In this document: positions 1 through 11,416 of the stretch, in pieces
How the letters are laid out: every line of letters begins with the position of its first letter
Numbering within the stretch: position 1 is the first letter of the stretch
Assembly: GCA_023614405.1 (NCBI GenBank)
Contig: CM042694.1
Coordinates: forward strand, 131,321,711 to 131,385,710
Direction: 5' to 3'
Length of the DNA stretch: 64,000 bases
Origin: Avena insularis
Lineage: Eukaryota; Streptophyta; Magnoliopsida; Poales; Poaceae
Notes under the pieces: generated by a model
What the model saw: only the letters and a program-made list of their open reading frames with translations
What the model was told of the DNA's origin: nothing
Databases searched by the model: none
Program-made: the position numbers and the translations under genes

Positions 1-435
1 CCAACACTAGGGGTGTTTGGACGCCAGAGCTTACATTTCAACCATTGACTGTAAGTACTACTTGCTAGATCCACACATCTCTTTGATTCTAGTTTCAATA
101 CCACAATTATCATGCTTGATTATTATTTTGATTGAACTCCGTTCTCGTAAAGTGCTTGAGGCAGGAAGCCGAGAATAACTTGTGTGGATACTATGTCTGC
201 GAGTTCATTCGCCAGACGACCAAAAAGAAGGGCATAGACCGGAACATCAAAAAATTGAAGTACGATAAACAATAATCACAACTTTATTTTATTACAACTA
301 ATTGTGTTTAGTTTCATTCATATGTATACGGAACGGAACGGTCTTCTATCACAAGAACGCGTGCAAGCAATTCAAGAGGAAATTGCCGGATTCTTATTAG
401 AACAAGTCATAGATCCGAAAGGAGAATACTATTAG
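1..435 (+). pseudogene. CACTA transposon ORF, C-terminal fragment with Ulp1-like protease motif
   Basis: The plus strand encodes the end of a CACTA-type transposon protein. The readable block near 150-270 contains the motif NNLCGYYVCEFIR, which resembles the region around the catalytic Cys-Gly of C48 (Ulp1-like) cysteine proteases found at the C-terminus of many plant CACTA ORFs. After a probable intron (about 271-330) a last exon encodes a short helical tail ending GEYY and a TAG stop at 433-435. The 5' part lies outside the window. The inferred role is as an accessory domain of the transposon protein; no transposase core is visible here. The assignment rests on motif memory and on the CACTA-type repeats just downstream. 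Confidence 0.6.
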
Positions 436-689
436 CCGGTTCATTTGAAAGGGTGAAGTGTAAAAAAGAAGGTGTAAATTAGATCAAATCCGTGTGAGTA
501 CCGTTTTTAATTAATATGTTTCGACCAAGCACGACGGATGAGACAATGTATAATATATTCGTGATCATGATGTGTAATATATATATATATATATCGTGGT
601 TTCATTATTGCTGTATATATGTAGTACCATTAAATTAAATACAAAACACCAAATAAATAAATGAAAAAAAAACCTATCGCGGTACAAAA

Positions 690-975
690 ATAGCCCGAAA
701 TGCAGAGACCAACGATCCCGGTTCGTGCCAGGAACCGGGACCAATGATCCACCCCCCTCGCCTCGCGCGCGCCCACGTGGAGACCCATTGGTCTCGGTTT
801 GTTCCACGAACCGGAACCAATGATCCACCTCCCCCTTCCCCTCGTCACGCGCGCGCCTACATGGAGACCCATTGGTCCCGGTTCGTGCCTAAAGCGGGAC
901 CAGCATTAGTCCCGAGCGATTGGTCCCGGTTCGGAAACCGGGACCAATGGCCCTTATGAACCGGTACTAGAGGCC
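690..975. repeat. CACTA subterminal repeat block, truncated
   Basis: The motif GGTCCCGGTTCGTG and its complement CGAACCGGGACCAATG recur in direct and inverted orientation at least six times (for example near 715-745, 785-822, 868-890 and 920-950). This is the usual subterminal repeat style of Triticeae CACTA elements. The terminal CACTA repeat itself is absent: the block stops near 975 and runs straight into a Copia fragment, so the element end has been lost. Confidence 0.65.
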
Positions 976-976
976 C

Positions 977-1262
977 TTAGTAATGACTTTCTTCATGGGT
1001 TCTTGTCGAAGGATGTCTACATGCAGCAGCCGCCTAGTTTTGAGGATGATCGATATCCCTCTCATGTGTGCAAGTTTCAGCGTTTTTTGTACGGTCTGAA
1101 GCAGTCACCTCGTGCATGGTATGCGTGCCCAAGTCAGCTCCTTCATTAGCTTGGTTTTGAGTCCTCCAAGGCTGATACGTCGTTGTTCATCTTTTCCCGA
1201 GATGGGGTTCAGATTTATATGTTGGTTTATGTTGATGACATCGTTATTGTTGGCTCCACACA
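977..1262 (+). pseudogene. Ty1/Copia reverse transcriptase fragment
   Basis: The plus-strand translation shows consecutive Copia reverse-transcriptase landmarks: an NDFLHG-like segment followed by DVYMQQP, then FLYGLKQSPRAWY, then the catalytic YVDDIVIVG motif near 1228-1254. At least one stop (TAG at about 1147) breaks the frame. It is a fragment of about 95 codons without LTRs, gag or integrase, abutting the CACTA repeat block on its left. The fold family is certain; the parent element is unknown. Confidence 0.75.
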
Positions 1263-1946
1263 TAGGGTTTATGCCTCCACCTCTCATCTATTTATATACT
1301 TGACAGATACATATTACAAGTTACATACTAATACGTGTACGAGACCGATTCTAACGGTGTGATCCCCTGTTCTCCGCGATGCTGGCATGTAGCACGCACG
1401 GCGGTAGAACCCCATCTTCCTCGAGGCTGTCCTACAGGCTAGCGATGCAAGTTTGTGTAGGAGGGGCGTTAGGAGCGAATCGACCAGTAAGGAGGATGAC
1501 CGGCGGGTGGCGAGGCAGGGAGCGCCGGCGAGCAGGCCATGGCAGCAGGCATCGGCGCAACCGTGGGTGTGTTGGGGGTGCTGGGGGAGGCAGGGGATGC
1601 AGTAGGTGTGGCCAGGGTGGTGGCGCACGGCAGCGAAGGGTCGTGGTGGCGGGAGGCGGATGTGTGCGTGTAGTTGGGCGTCAGGTTGATGCGTGTGTGC
1701 AGTTAGGTGCAAGTAGAAGACGCGAGCGACCTCGTTTCCCATAATAAAATAGAACATTTATTTATTTACAAGACTATGGGATAAAAAATGCCCAAATGAA
1801 CTTGACCGATTCCAGGAAAATAAAGGAAGAACCAGTCAAAAGCTGGTTGATTTAATCGCACGTAACTAAACGTCTAACTACTCACGAGCTATTAAACCGA
1901 ACTCGAGGTTCAAGCGAGGAGGATGGGAGAGACGGAAGGAGGGGTA
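1263..1946. other. Unassigned intergenic sequence, GC-rich
   Basis: Positions 1370-1740 are GC-rich and open in two opposed frames (121 and 147 codons), but neither translation looks like a known family and both have low-complexity composition. I see no LTR ends, TIRs or splice-supported gene model. It may be further Copia leader or LTR sequence, but nothing here proves that. Confidence 0.3.
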
Positions 1947-2385
1947 CTCAAAATTGAATGTTGATGCTCCCTTTCTGGCCGATCAACTCACGGGTGCCAC
2001 AGGAGCAATCGTTCGAGATGACAAGGGCTCTTTTATAGCCCGTAGCAACAGTGGCATTCCCTCTATATCGGATGTGCAGATGACATAGGCTTGTGCTTTT
2101 CGGGATGGACTTCTTCTGGATGGTCAAGTTGGGTGTCAAAACTAGTCATCAACAACGATACAATGGACGTCATCATGACCATGCAAGATAGTAGAAATTC
2201 CATAGGACAGGCAACGGCTTACGAGAAATGTGCATCCTTAGCTCGAGGTTTCTCTCATATAGTTTTCCTTTTAGCCCTAGGAAAAGGCCGGTTTTACGGT
2301 ACCTTTTACTACTCTAAAGGCTCGGACTAGTATAAACTGATCCAATGGTTTAGAAATATGGGTATTTCAGACATTCCGTTATAAA
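1947..2385 (+). pseudogene. Plant RNase H-like (RVT_3) domain fragment
   Basis: The translation from about 1950 reads like the RNase H-like domain at the end of plant LINE-type retrotransposons and related genes: an NVDAPF start (usually NxDGAF), GATGAIVRDDKG around 1998-2030, an AxAFRDGLLL segment around 2090-2120, and VINNDTMDVIMTM near 2146-2180. A stop interrupts it near 2085 and a frameshift lies near 2130, so it is dead. No upstream reverse transcriptase is present. Whether it comes from a LINE or from a stand-alone RNase H gene cannot be decided here. Confidence 0.55.
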
Positions 2386-5095
2386 AGTTTTTCCAATGTC
2401 ACGGAGATTAGGCCCAGGAGCCCGTACCGCTAGGCTAACTCAAGCGCTTTTGACAAAAATCACTACGAAACATCTCGACCGCCGCCTGACATCGCCGCCT
2501 CCGCCTCCGACTCCGACTCCGACTCCCTCACGCACGCCGACGACGCGGACGCCACACGACACGCAGGAGGTGGACGCCGACGGCCGGCGCCAACTCTAGC
2601 ACGCACGCCTCCGCCGTCGACTCCACCCTGTACGCCACCGCCGCTGACTCCACCTGTACGCCGCCGACGCCACTCCAAACGCTGGAGGTGGACGCTGACG
2701 ACCGTCCGAGAACAGGTAGCACACATAGTCCTCTCTGACCCCTCATACAGTTCTGTTTGTTCCAGATTGAGGATAATAGACAATGGTGACTGAAAAAGAT
2801 GTTTAACAAAGTTCAGGAACCCGCGCTGCTGAGAGTCGACCTGCAGCGAGCCACCAAAGTTGCATTGCTCAAAAAATGGCCATCTCTAATAAATCTAGCT
2901 CTTTCACATTACAAAATGCTACACTGATATATCATGTAATGTTGTAAGATTGCGACTAGCAACAAGAGAACAAGTATTAGACATTCAGGCTAGACTACAG
3001 AATCAGGCACATCTGATAACAAAGTTTGTTGTTCGCCTAACACTAGCATGACTGTGTCAGTGATTTTGAAAGTATCCTCATTGCACTGCTCCAGTTTTAA
3101 CACTTTTACGATATGATTTAGCTAATTCTTTTACAGCTGAATATGGCATGCACATATTACATGTAAAATCATCTAGAGAAAATTTAACGCCCGTCGTAAA
3201 AATTTTGTGTTATAAAACTGCATACATTTTAGTAACACCTTCAGAAGTGAGGAGGAAGTATTACAATTCAATAATGACTATGCTGTTGTGAAAGGGTTCA
3301 GTGCTATAAAGTAAGAGGTGAAATAATTATTTGTGTGCTCCATGGGGTGAAGCACTAGGTGTTTTCTTCATTATAGCTATTTTTTCTGCCAATTTGTTTT
3401 TTGGTATAACTATGCAAATGTTGAATGTCTTTTTTTATTGATAAACCAGGCAGTTGATAATTTGAGGAAACACACGGTTAACTCTGGGATACTCTCTCAC
3501 TCTCAGTTATAAGTGGTCAGTTAAAGAGCTATATCATTCTGGTATGACCTTCACTTGTAAATAGTATGTATAGCAAGTTAGCAATAATACATGTTAATGC
3601 TAAGATATGTTTCTGAGAATCTTTCTTATATACCACTCATTGTTCATGTTGGTTCTTCAGGTTCTAGGTGTTACTTCATATAAGTAAAAAATCCTCTCCG
3701 ATGTCTGCTGTGCAAGATGATGAAGACTAAATAGTAAACAAGTTTGTTTCAAGTGTTAGGCGTGTCCGCCGGGTAGCCGCCATGTTCTGGTGGCCCATAC
3801 GACATGGAGAAGTGTTAGAACTAAGTGTTAATGCCAAACTTGGTATTTGTATTTTTCAGATTATTTGTGCTTTTGTGTGGAACAAGCGGCTGGTTGTAAT
3901 ATCCCAATAGTTGCTTGATGCTTCCATGTAGTACTAACATGTGAAATGTGATATGGGAATGCTTAGTGGCTTCATTCTGTTGTTTCTTCCATATATTTAT
4001 TGTTTGCTTTGTGGAAAAATATCTGCCAACATTTAAAAAAAAATACTACCGAAATGCTGTCAAATGGAAAAATATCTGCCAACATTTGAAATGCTGTCCA
4101 AATCAGCTATAGAATAGTTCAAGCTTAGGTTCTAGATACCATTTTCAATTGGAAATGACACATTCCTGAACTTATCTATGTTGGAGTGCGTTTTTATCAC
4201 TGTGGATGAGAAGGAATGTAGCTACAAAATCTGCTTTGATCAGGAAGATAACAGAGGTTGTTTTATCTCCAGACCCAACAAGTTCAGAGAAACGATCGTT
4301 GACAAAATCTTCAGAGAGGCTATTGGTTTGTTGCATAAACGACGACCGATGGCATGTCAATCTTTACTGTAACCAATTAAATGCACCAATCCGTTCCATT
4401 GGAGAGGCACTGATTTGTGCCATAGGTGTGGCATTTGCTTGCAGTGGCCACCAACAACGCCCACACGTTGCCTGCTGGTGAGGTGCAAGTTGACTTTGTC
4501 GTCGAACTCATCCTCCTCCACCCAAGTCGCGTCACCGGCCAACCGCCGCCGCATAGAGATAGGGAAGCCGACCATGGTGTGATGGAGCTGCAAGGGATGA
4601 GGAGGAGGCCAGGGAAAGGGGAGTTGGGACGGCCACCACGAACGTAGCCGAGGTATGCTGCCGTGTGGACGAAGCGATGGGTGCTTCCAGGGGACTTGCG
4701 GTCGAGGAGGGCCACAGGAACGCGGCGGCTACCCGGCGGACGCGCCATTATCTGGGAGGAACTAGGGACGAACTGGGATTTAGGTTACAAAAGTGATTTG
4801 CTCCTGTAACTACACCACCGTCTAATCACGTAGGATGGGCTGTGTTGGGCCAGGCCTGACTTCTGCACGTACAAGATTTTTCCTGCTGTTGTACCGATTT
4901 TGCCCTCTTGAGGCCACTAGTATAAATTGTACTAGTTATGTTTTTGGGACTAGTATGAAGTAATATTGGCCTTTAGATCCACTAAAATGGAGGGCTGTAA
5001 TTCATTTAAAGGTACCATGTTCTAGCTAGTAGGGCGGAGGTTTCTTGGTAGACTCCGCCTGATTTTATTCTTGAGTTGCATATGGACGATGTAAT
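2386..5095. other. Intergenic stretch without a recognised gene
   Basis: This 2.7 kb contains a proline/threonine-coding low-complexity tract (about 2490-2640), AT-rich sequence (2850-4170) and an open minus-strand frame of 123 codons (4748-4377) that resembles a GC-rich first exon but matches nothing I recognise. A 36-bp inverted repeat lies at 3759-3795 and 4711-4746. No LTRs, TIRs or conserved protein motifs were seen. It may hold decayed or captured gene pieces. Confidence 0.3.
3759..4746. repeat. Short GC-rich inverted repeat (arms 3759-3795 and 4711-4746)
   Basis: The plus strand at 3759-3795 and the reverse complement of 4711-4746 share GTCCGCCGGGTAGCCGCC and flanking bases, with about 31 of 35 positions matching by eye. 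The right arm overlaps the start of the minus-strand open frame at 4748. The arms are 0.9 kb apart and the match does not extend outward. Confidence 0.5.
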
Positions 5096-6027
5096 TGTTG
5101 GAATTTGGTGAGTTTTGGGTTGTTGGTCCATTAGACAAATTCCGAAATTCTCTTTGACTCATTTATGCATGGCAGCATATGACTGTGCTAGTGGTGTCAA
5201 AGTTTAGACCCATATTGCTAGTTGAGTGAGAGTTACACCTCTTTATATACTAGGCGGTTCCACCACTCACTAAAATGTGAGAAAAAGAGCAGCTCTCGCG
5301 TACTCCTCCTCCGACGCCGCCTGCCTCGCCTCGCGTCGCGTCGCCTGCCTCGCCTCGCCTCGTCACGACGCGCGCGCCACGGGTTACGGGAATCTCGTCG
5401 AGCTAATTAGTCAGCCGTTTCCAGTCTTTATGGGACGTGGGCTATTACCGACTCGGACGTGAGATGAGTCCCACGATCTCCCTGACTTGTGCTATATAAG
5501 CGTCTGCGCTAAACCTAATCAGCGCCGCTTACCACACGCGTCTCCTTCCAATCTATTGCGTCGCCGCCTTCGTCTTCCCCATATCGGCTTGCGGCGTGCA
5601 CCGCAGATCGGGACAGTAGGCCTCCGGAACCCCGCCTTCTTGTGAACCTGTACGGGTGAGGGGCGATCAGGTTTTTGGAGAGTGCTTCCGCGCGACTACT
5701 GACGCCATCACGGACGACTCCTTCCCGGACGAGGACTTCTTCCCGGACATCGACGACATGGCTGACGATGATGCTACCACCGTTGCAGCTACTGCTGCTG
5801 CTGCCGCTGCTCTACCGTACGTAATACTGAACTTCTTATTTCAGATTCTACTAGAGTTTCTTATTCTAGCGTTCGGTGTAGATGTGATAGGTTTATCTTA
5901 TTTAGATGTAATATATTCATCTACTTTGTTGATCTGCATGATTAGTTTTGGTACTGTCTGTATGATTATGTTTTATCAGTTTATTATTCGGATTAAATCA
6001 TATGGAGTATTGTTTATATTTTCAACA
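5096..6027 (+). repeat. 5' LTR of Copia element G
   Basis: This 932-bp LTR has TG...CA ends. A TATA box (TATATAA) is at 5493-5499. Downstream of it the LTR encodes an acidic open frame with a Met at 5758 that stays open across the LTR end into gag. A good donor (GTACGT) is at 5817. Compared with the 3' LTR it has a different CG-rich segment around 5320-5400. Confidence 0.88.
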
Positions 6028-6692
6028 ATCCAAAAACCTGATTATAGGCAACTGAATTCCACTGGTGTAGCCGCGGCTACTAGGCCGACTTCGTTTGATG
6101 GTATGCACTATAAGAGATGGCGCGGGAGAGCAATTCTATGGTTTAAAAACCTAAACTGCTATAGTGCCACTCTTGGCAAACCTGAAGGTGATCTTTCTGC
6201 TGAGCAGGAAGCGGCTTTTAAGAAAGTCGATACCATGTTTATGGCGGCTCTGTTCAGTATTCTTGGGGACAAGATTGTTGACCCATATATGTCATTTGAT
6301 AATGGCAAAGACGCGTGGGATGCGCTCGAGGCCAAGTTTGGAGTCTCGGACACTGGCACTGAGTTGTATGTCATGGATAATTCTATGACTACAAGATGGT
6401 TGATGAGCGCTCCGTCGTTGAGCAAGCTCATGAGATACAAGCAGTTGCCAAAAAACTTGAGCAATTCAAGTGTATCTTACCGGACAAATTTGTGGCCGGA
6501 GGCATTATTGCCAAGCTTCCTCCCATGTGGAGGAACTTTGCTACTTATCTGAAACATAAGAGACAAGAGTTTTCCGTTACGGATCTTATTGGGTCTCTTC
6601 ATGTGGAAGAGAAGGCGAGAGCAAATGACACACGTGCTCGAGTACTTGAGGGAGCTTCTAGTGCCAATTTGGTACAGAAGAAAAGCTTCTAA
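5758..6692 (+). pseudogene. Copia gag with predicted start inside the LTR and an LTR-spanning intron
   Basis: From about 6054 the protein carries the UBN2/gag type fold of plant Copia elements (TSFDGMHYKRW, then DAWDALEAKFG). The frame shifts near 6386-6396 and a stop lies at 6690-6692. Upstream, an intron from GTACGT at 5817 to TATAG at 6047 would join an LTR-encoded acidic, Ala-rich leader starting at ATG 5758 to gag; the junction codon becomes CCG and the frame is kept. The intron is 231 bp, divisible by three and without a stop, so the unspliced message is also open and would insert a very hydrophobic segment. In the 3' LTR the same region is one base out of frame. Confidence 0.6.
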
Positions 6693-9600
6693 TCCCACAA
6701 GTTTAAGAATAAGAACAAGTCTGATGGCAAAGGGAAGTTTGATGGCAAGAACAAGGCCACTCACTCAACCAACTTCAATAGGAAAAATAATAAGAAGAAA
6801 GGCTCTTGCCATGTGTGTGGTGATCCTGATCATTTGGCTCCTAGTTTCCCTAATCGCTTTGACAAGCGGCAACATGGGAACAGCGGCAAGACCGCTAATG
6901 TTGTTATTAGCGATATTGAGATGAAGGATGATGGGTACGATATTTTACCTACTATCCTTTCAGTATGCCATTCTCCTGATTGGTGGATTGACACGGATAC
7001 TAATACACATGTATGTTCTGATATATCTATGTTCTCTTCTTATCAGGTCGCAAGGACTTCCTCCGTGCTGATGGGAAACGGCTCACGTGCTTCTGTTCAT
7101 GGTGTTGGTACGGTAAATCTGAAGATTACTTCGGGGAAGACCGTACAATTGAAGAATGTGCAGCACGTTTCCTCCATCAATAAGAATCTCGTCAGCGGAT
7201 CACTTCTATGTCAAGATGGTTTTAAGTTGGTGTTTGAGTCCAATAAAGTTGTAATTTCTAAGTATGTACAATTTATTGGAAAGGGTTATGAGTGTGGAGG
7301 TCTGTTCCGCTTATCTTTATCAGGCTCATGTACTAAAGTTATTAATCATGTTTGCAATGATAATGAGTCCAATATTTGACATTCACGACTTTGTCATATT
7401 AACTTTGGTTGCATGACGCGGCTAGCCAATATGAGTTTAATTCCAAAATTTACCACTGGCAAAGGTTCTAAGTGTCAAGTTTGTATGCAAGCAAAGCAAC
7501 CCTGCAAGTCACATACGACTGCGGAACCGAGAAACTTAGCACCTCTAGAACTTATACATTCAGATCTTTGTGAGATGAATGGTGTGTTGACACGATGTGG
7601 AAAAAGATACTTTATGACGTTGATTGATGACTCCACTAGATACTGCTATGTTTATCTTCTGAAATCTAAAGATGAAGCTTTGAGTTACTTCAAAAAAATA
7701 TAAAGCTGAAGCAGAAAACCAACTTGATCTTAAAATCAAGCAGTTAAGGTTGGATCATGGTGGAGAGTACTTTTCAAATGATTTTGATATATTCTGTACG
7801 GAACATGGTATTATCCATGAGAGGACGCCTCCCTACTCACCTCAGTCAAATGGGGTGGCCGAAAGAAAGAACCGCACTCTAACTGATTTGGTTAACGTCA
7901 TATTAGATACATCGGGTCTTTCCAAGGAATGATGGGGGGAGGCGCTAATGACTATGTGTCATGTCCTAAACCATGTTCCCGTAAAGGATAAAACCATGAC
8001 TCCATTTGAGGAATGGGAGAAGAAAAGGCTTAAACTCTCTTACTTACGAACTTGGGGATGTCTAGCGAAAGTCAATATTCTAATACCCAAGAAGCGAAAG
8101 CTTGGACCAAAAACCGTGGATTGTTTTTTCTGGGATATGCTTTTCATAGCATTGGCTATAGATTTTTGATAGTAAAATCTGAGGTATCCGACATGTATGT
8201 TGGTACGATTATGGAGTCGAATGACGCGACTTTCTTTGAGGACATCTTTCCCATGAAAGGTATGTCAAGCTCATCAACTCAGGAGATGACTAGTTCATCT
8301 AGTCAGAAATTTGTTATAATTCCTGAACCCACTATGCCGATAGAACACTATGATGATCCTGTGGAGGACGGCAATGAAGCTCCTAAAAGGAGCAAGAGAC
8401 AAAGGACTACAAAGTCATTTAGTGATGATTTCATTGTGTACCTTGTGGATGATACTCCCATCTCTATTTCAGAAGCCTGTGCATCTCAAGATGCTGACTA
8501 CTGGAAAGAAGTTATCCGTAGTGAGATGGATTCCATCTTAGCTAATGGAACTTGGGAGGTCATTGATCATCCTTATGGGTGCAAACCTGTAGGATGTAAG
8601 TGGGTGTTCAAGAAAAAGCTTAGACCTGATGGTACTATTGAAAAGTACAAGGCATGTCTTGTGGCTAAGGGTTATACCCAGAAAGAAGGTGAAGACTTCT
8701 TCGATACCTACTCACCTATAGCTAGATTGACCACTATTCTAGTACTACTATCCTTGGCTGCCTCACATGGTCTTCTCGTTCATCAAATGGACATTAAGAC
8801 AGCTTTTCTAAATGGAGAGCTAGATGAGGAAATTTATATGGGGTAGCCTGATGGATTTGTAGTAGATGGTCAAGAAGGAAAGGTGTGTAAGTTAGTGAAG
8901 TCTTTATATGGTCTTAAGCAAGCTCCTAAGCAGTGGCACGAGAAGTTTGAAAGATTTAACCGCTGAAGGCTTTGTTGTAAATGAAGCTGATAAGTGTGTG
9001 TACTATCACCATGGTGGGGACGAGGGAGTTATTATGTGTCTCTATGTCGATGACATATTGATATTCGGGACCAACCTCACTGTTATTGAGGAGGTCAAAG
9101 AGTTCCTATCTTGCTGCTTTGAGATGAAGGACTTGGGAGTGGCTGATGTAATCTTAAACATCAAGCTACTGAAGGATGATAATGGTGGGATTACACTGCT
9201 TCAGTCCCACTATGTGGAAAAGATATTGAGCCGCTTTGGGTATAGCAACTGCAAGTCTTCTCCAACACCTTATGATCTGAGTGTGCTACTTCGAAAGAAT
9301 CGAAGGAATGCTAAAGTTCAATTGAGATATTCTCAAATCATTGGCTCGCTCATGTATTTAGCCAGTGCTAAGAGACCTGACATCTCCTTTAATGTAAGCA
9401 AACTGAGTCGATTTGTGTCAAATCCTGGAGATGATCATTGGCATGCTCTTGAGAGAGTTTTGCGCTATTTGAAAGGCACTGCGAGTTATGGTATTCACTA
9501 TACCGGGTATCCTCGAGTACTTGAGGGTTATAGTGATTCAAACTAGATATCTGATGCTGATGAGATTAAGGCCACAAGTGGTTATTCGTTTACACTTGGT

Positions 9601-9985
9601 GGTGGCGCTGTTTCCTAGAAGTATTGCAAGCAGACCATCTTAACGAGGTCAACTATGGAAGCAGAACTCACAGCATTAGACACATCCATAGTTGAAGCAG
9701 AGTGGCTTCGTGAGCTTTTGATGGACTTACCTGTGGTTGAAAAACCTATACCCGCCATCCCGATGAACTGTGATCGTCAAAGTAAACAGTTCTAAGGATA
9801 ATATGAAGTCATCACGGCATGTGAAGAGGAGATTAAAATCTGTCAGGAAACTGAGAAACTCCGGAGTTATTGCGTTGGATTATATCCAAACATCTAAAAA
9901 CTTGGCAGATCCCTTCACAAAGCGTTTATCACGTAATGTGATAGATAATGCATCGAGGGAGATGGGTTTGAGACCCACACAATGA
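6693..9985 (+). pseudogene. Copia pol polyprotein, broken (zinc knuckle, protease, integrase, RT, RNase H)
   Basis: The zinc knuckle near 6810-6850 keeps Cys, Cys and His but the last Cys is Ser. The protease region near 6980 reads WWIDTDTNTHVCS, so the D-T-G catalytic triplet is D-T-D. Integrase follows: its His-His/Cys-Cys finger (7380-7500) and DDE core with LIHSDL, LDHGGEYFSND and PYSPQSNGVAERKNR (about 7550-7890). Reverse transcriptase (8560-9100) has YVDDILIFG near 9045. RNase H follows (about 9530-9720). Stops lie at 7377, 7930, 8844, 9544 and elsewhere; frameshifts near 7690-7703, about 8130, about 8940 and about 9770. It cannot make an intact polyprotein. Confidence 0.9.
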
Positions 9986-10536
9986 GTTGTTCACAGTGGC
10001 AACCCACTCTATGTGATCGGAGATCCCGTGAATTAGAGTTGGGAGACAAGCTGTTGATCAGCTGAGAGGAGAGTATGCCCATATTATATTTACATCTCCA
10101 TAAAGATGCAATACTCTCTTATTCTGCATGGCATGTTGATATTTATCTTAATGTGTTCTAAGTGGCTTTTCTAAGCAGAGATGTTGTCCTGCAGAACATC
10201 TATTGAGGAACACACATATATGAGTCTGACTGTCAAATGTCGCAGTCCGTGAGAGTTGGGTGCTCTCTAATAAACTCATGAAAGGCCCTGGAGTATGATG
10301 CATAAGCTCCAAACTGCGGGGAAGCCCTACGGCAGCCCTGTACCGGTCTAGATTTTGTGTGAAACTAGTATGCAGAAAACTTGTAGTTCAAGGCATAGTC
10401 CACTATTCAAGTTGCTCGCTACTGCATGAAGTTTAATGTGGAAGTTCAACTTAACAGTCTCCACTACACACCGATATATAAAACAATATTCTGGAACGGA
10501 AATGAGGTGATGTGCCAATAAGACTTTGTGAGGGAT

Positions 10537-11416
10537 TGTTGGAATTTGGTGAATTTTGGGTTGTTGGCCCATTAGACAAATTCTGAAATTTTCTTTGGCC
10601 CATTTGTGCATGGCAGCATATGGCTGTGCTAGTCGTGCTAAAGTTTAGTCCCATATTGCTAGTTGAGTGAGAGTTACACCTCCTTATATATTAGGTTGTT
10701 CCACCACTCACTAAGATGTGAGAAGAAGAGCAGCTCTCGCGCACTCCTCCTCCGATGCTGCCCGCCTCGCCTCGTCACAATTAATCTTGGATTAATTACG
10801 AGTCATTAACGGACGCGTTAATTAGTTAGCCGTTTTCAGTCTTTATGGGACGTGAGCTGTTACCGACTCGGACGTGGGCTGAGTCCCACGATCTCCCTGA
10901 CTTGTGCTATATAAGCGTCTGCGCTAAACCTAATCGACACCGCTTACCACATGCATCTCCTTCCAATCTATTGCGCCGCCGCCTTTGTCTTCCCCATCCC
11001 GGCTTGCGGCGAACCCCGCCTTCTTGTGAACCTGTATGGGTGATGGGCGATCAGGTTTTTGGGGAGCGTTTCCGCACGACTACTGACGCCATCACGGACG
11101 ACTCCTTCCCGGACGAGGACTTCTTCCCGGACATCGGCAGCCTCTACATCGACGACATGGCTGACGACGCTGCTACTGTTGCTACCGCCACGCCATCGCT
11201 CTACCGTACGTAATACTGAACTTCTTATTTCAGATTTTGCTAGAGTTCCTTATTCTAGCGTTCGGTGTAGATGTAATAGGTTTATCTTATTTAGATATAA
11301 TATGTTCATCTACTTTGTTGATCTGCATGATTAGTTTTGGTACTGTCTGTATGATCATGTTTTATCAGTTTATTATTTGGATTAAATCATATGGATTATT
11401 GCTTATATTTTCAACA
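10537..11416 (+). repeat. 3' LTR of Copia element G
   Basis: This 880-bp LTR is collinear with 5096-6027 apart from small indels and a replaced segment near 10780-10830. The TATA box (TATATAA) is at 10908-10914. An ATG at 11043 opens the acidic leader that in the 5' LTR has mutated to GTG. The purine-rich GTGAGGGAT just before 10537 fits a polypurine tract. Confidence 0.88.

Larger units (their letters stand above)
5096..11416 (+). mobile_element. Degenerate full-length Ty1/Copia LTR retrotransposon (element G)
   Basis: Two direct repeats beginning TGTTGGAATTTG and ending TTTTCAACA bracket a gag-pol region in the Copia order protease-integrase-reverse transcriptase-RNase H. Flanking 5-mers are GTAAT (5091-5095) and GTATT (11417-11421), a target-site duplication with one mismatch, so the boundaries are well supported. 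The coding region carries at least six stops and at least four frameshifts, and the LTRs differ by substitutions and indels, so the copy is old and inactive. The usual tRNA-iMet primer site TGGTATCAGAGC is not visible just after the 5' LTR. Confidence 0.9.

Noticed and set aside
1314..1757. 147-codon minus-strand frame and 121-codon plus-strand frame in GC-rich DNA
   Set aside because: Low-complexity, no family resemblance, no splice or promoter support; opposed open frames are expected in GC-rich sequence.
10845..11213. 122-codon frame starting in the 3' LTR of element G
   Set aside because: It is the LTR copy of the gag leader, one base out of frame before the donor site, not an independent gene.
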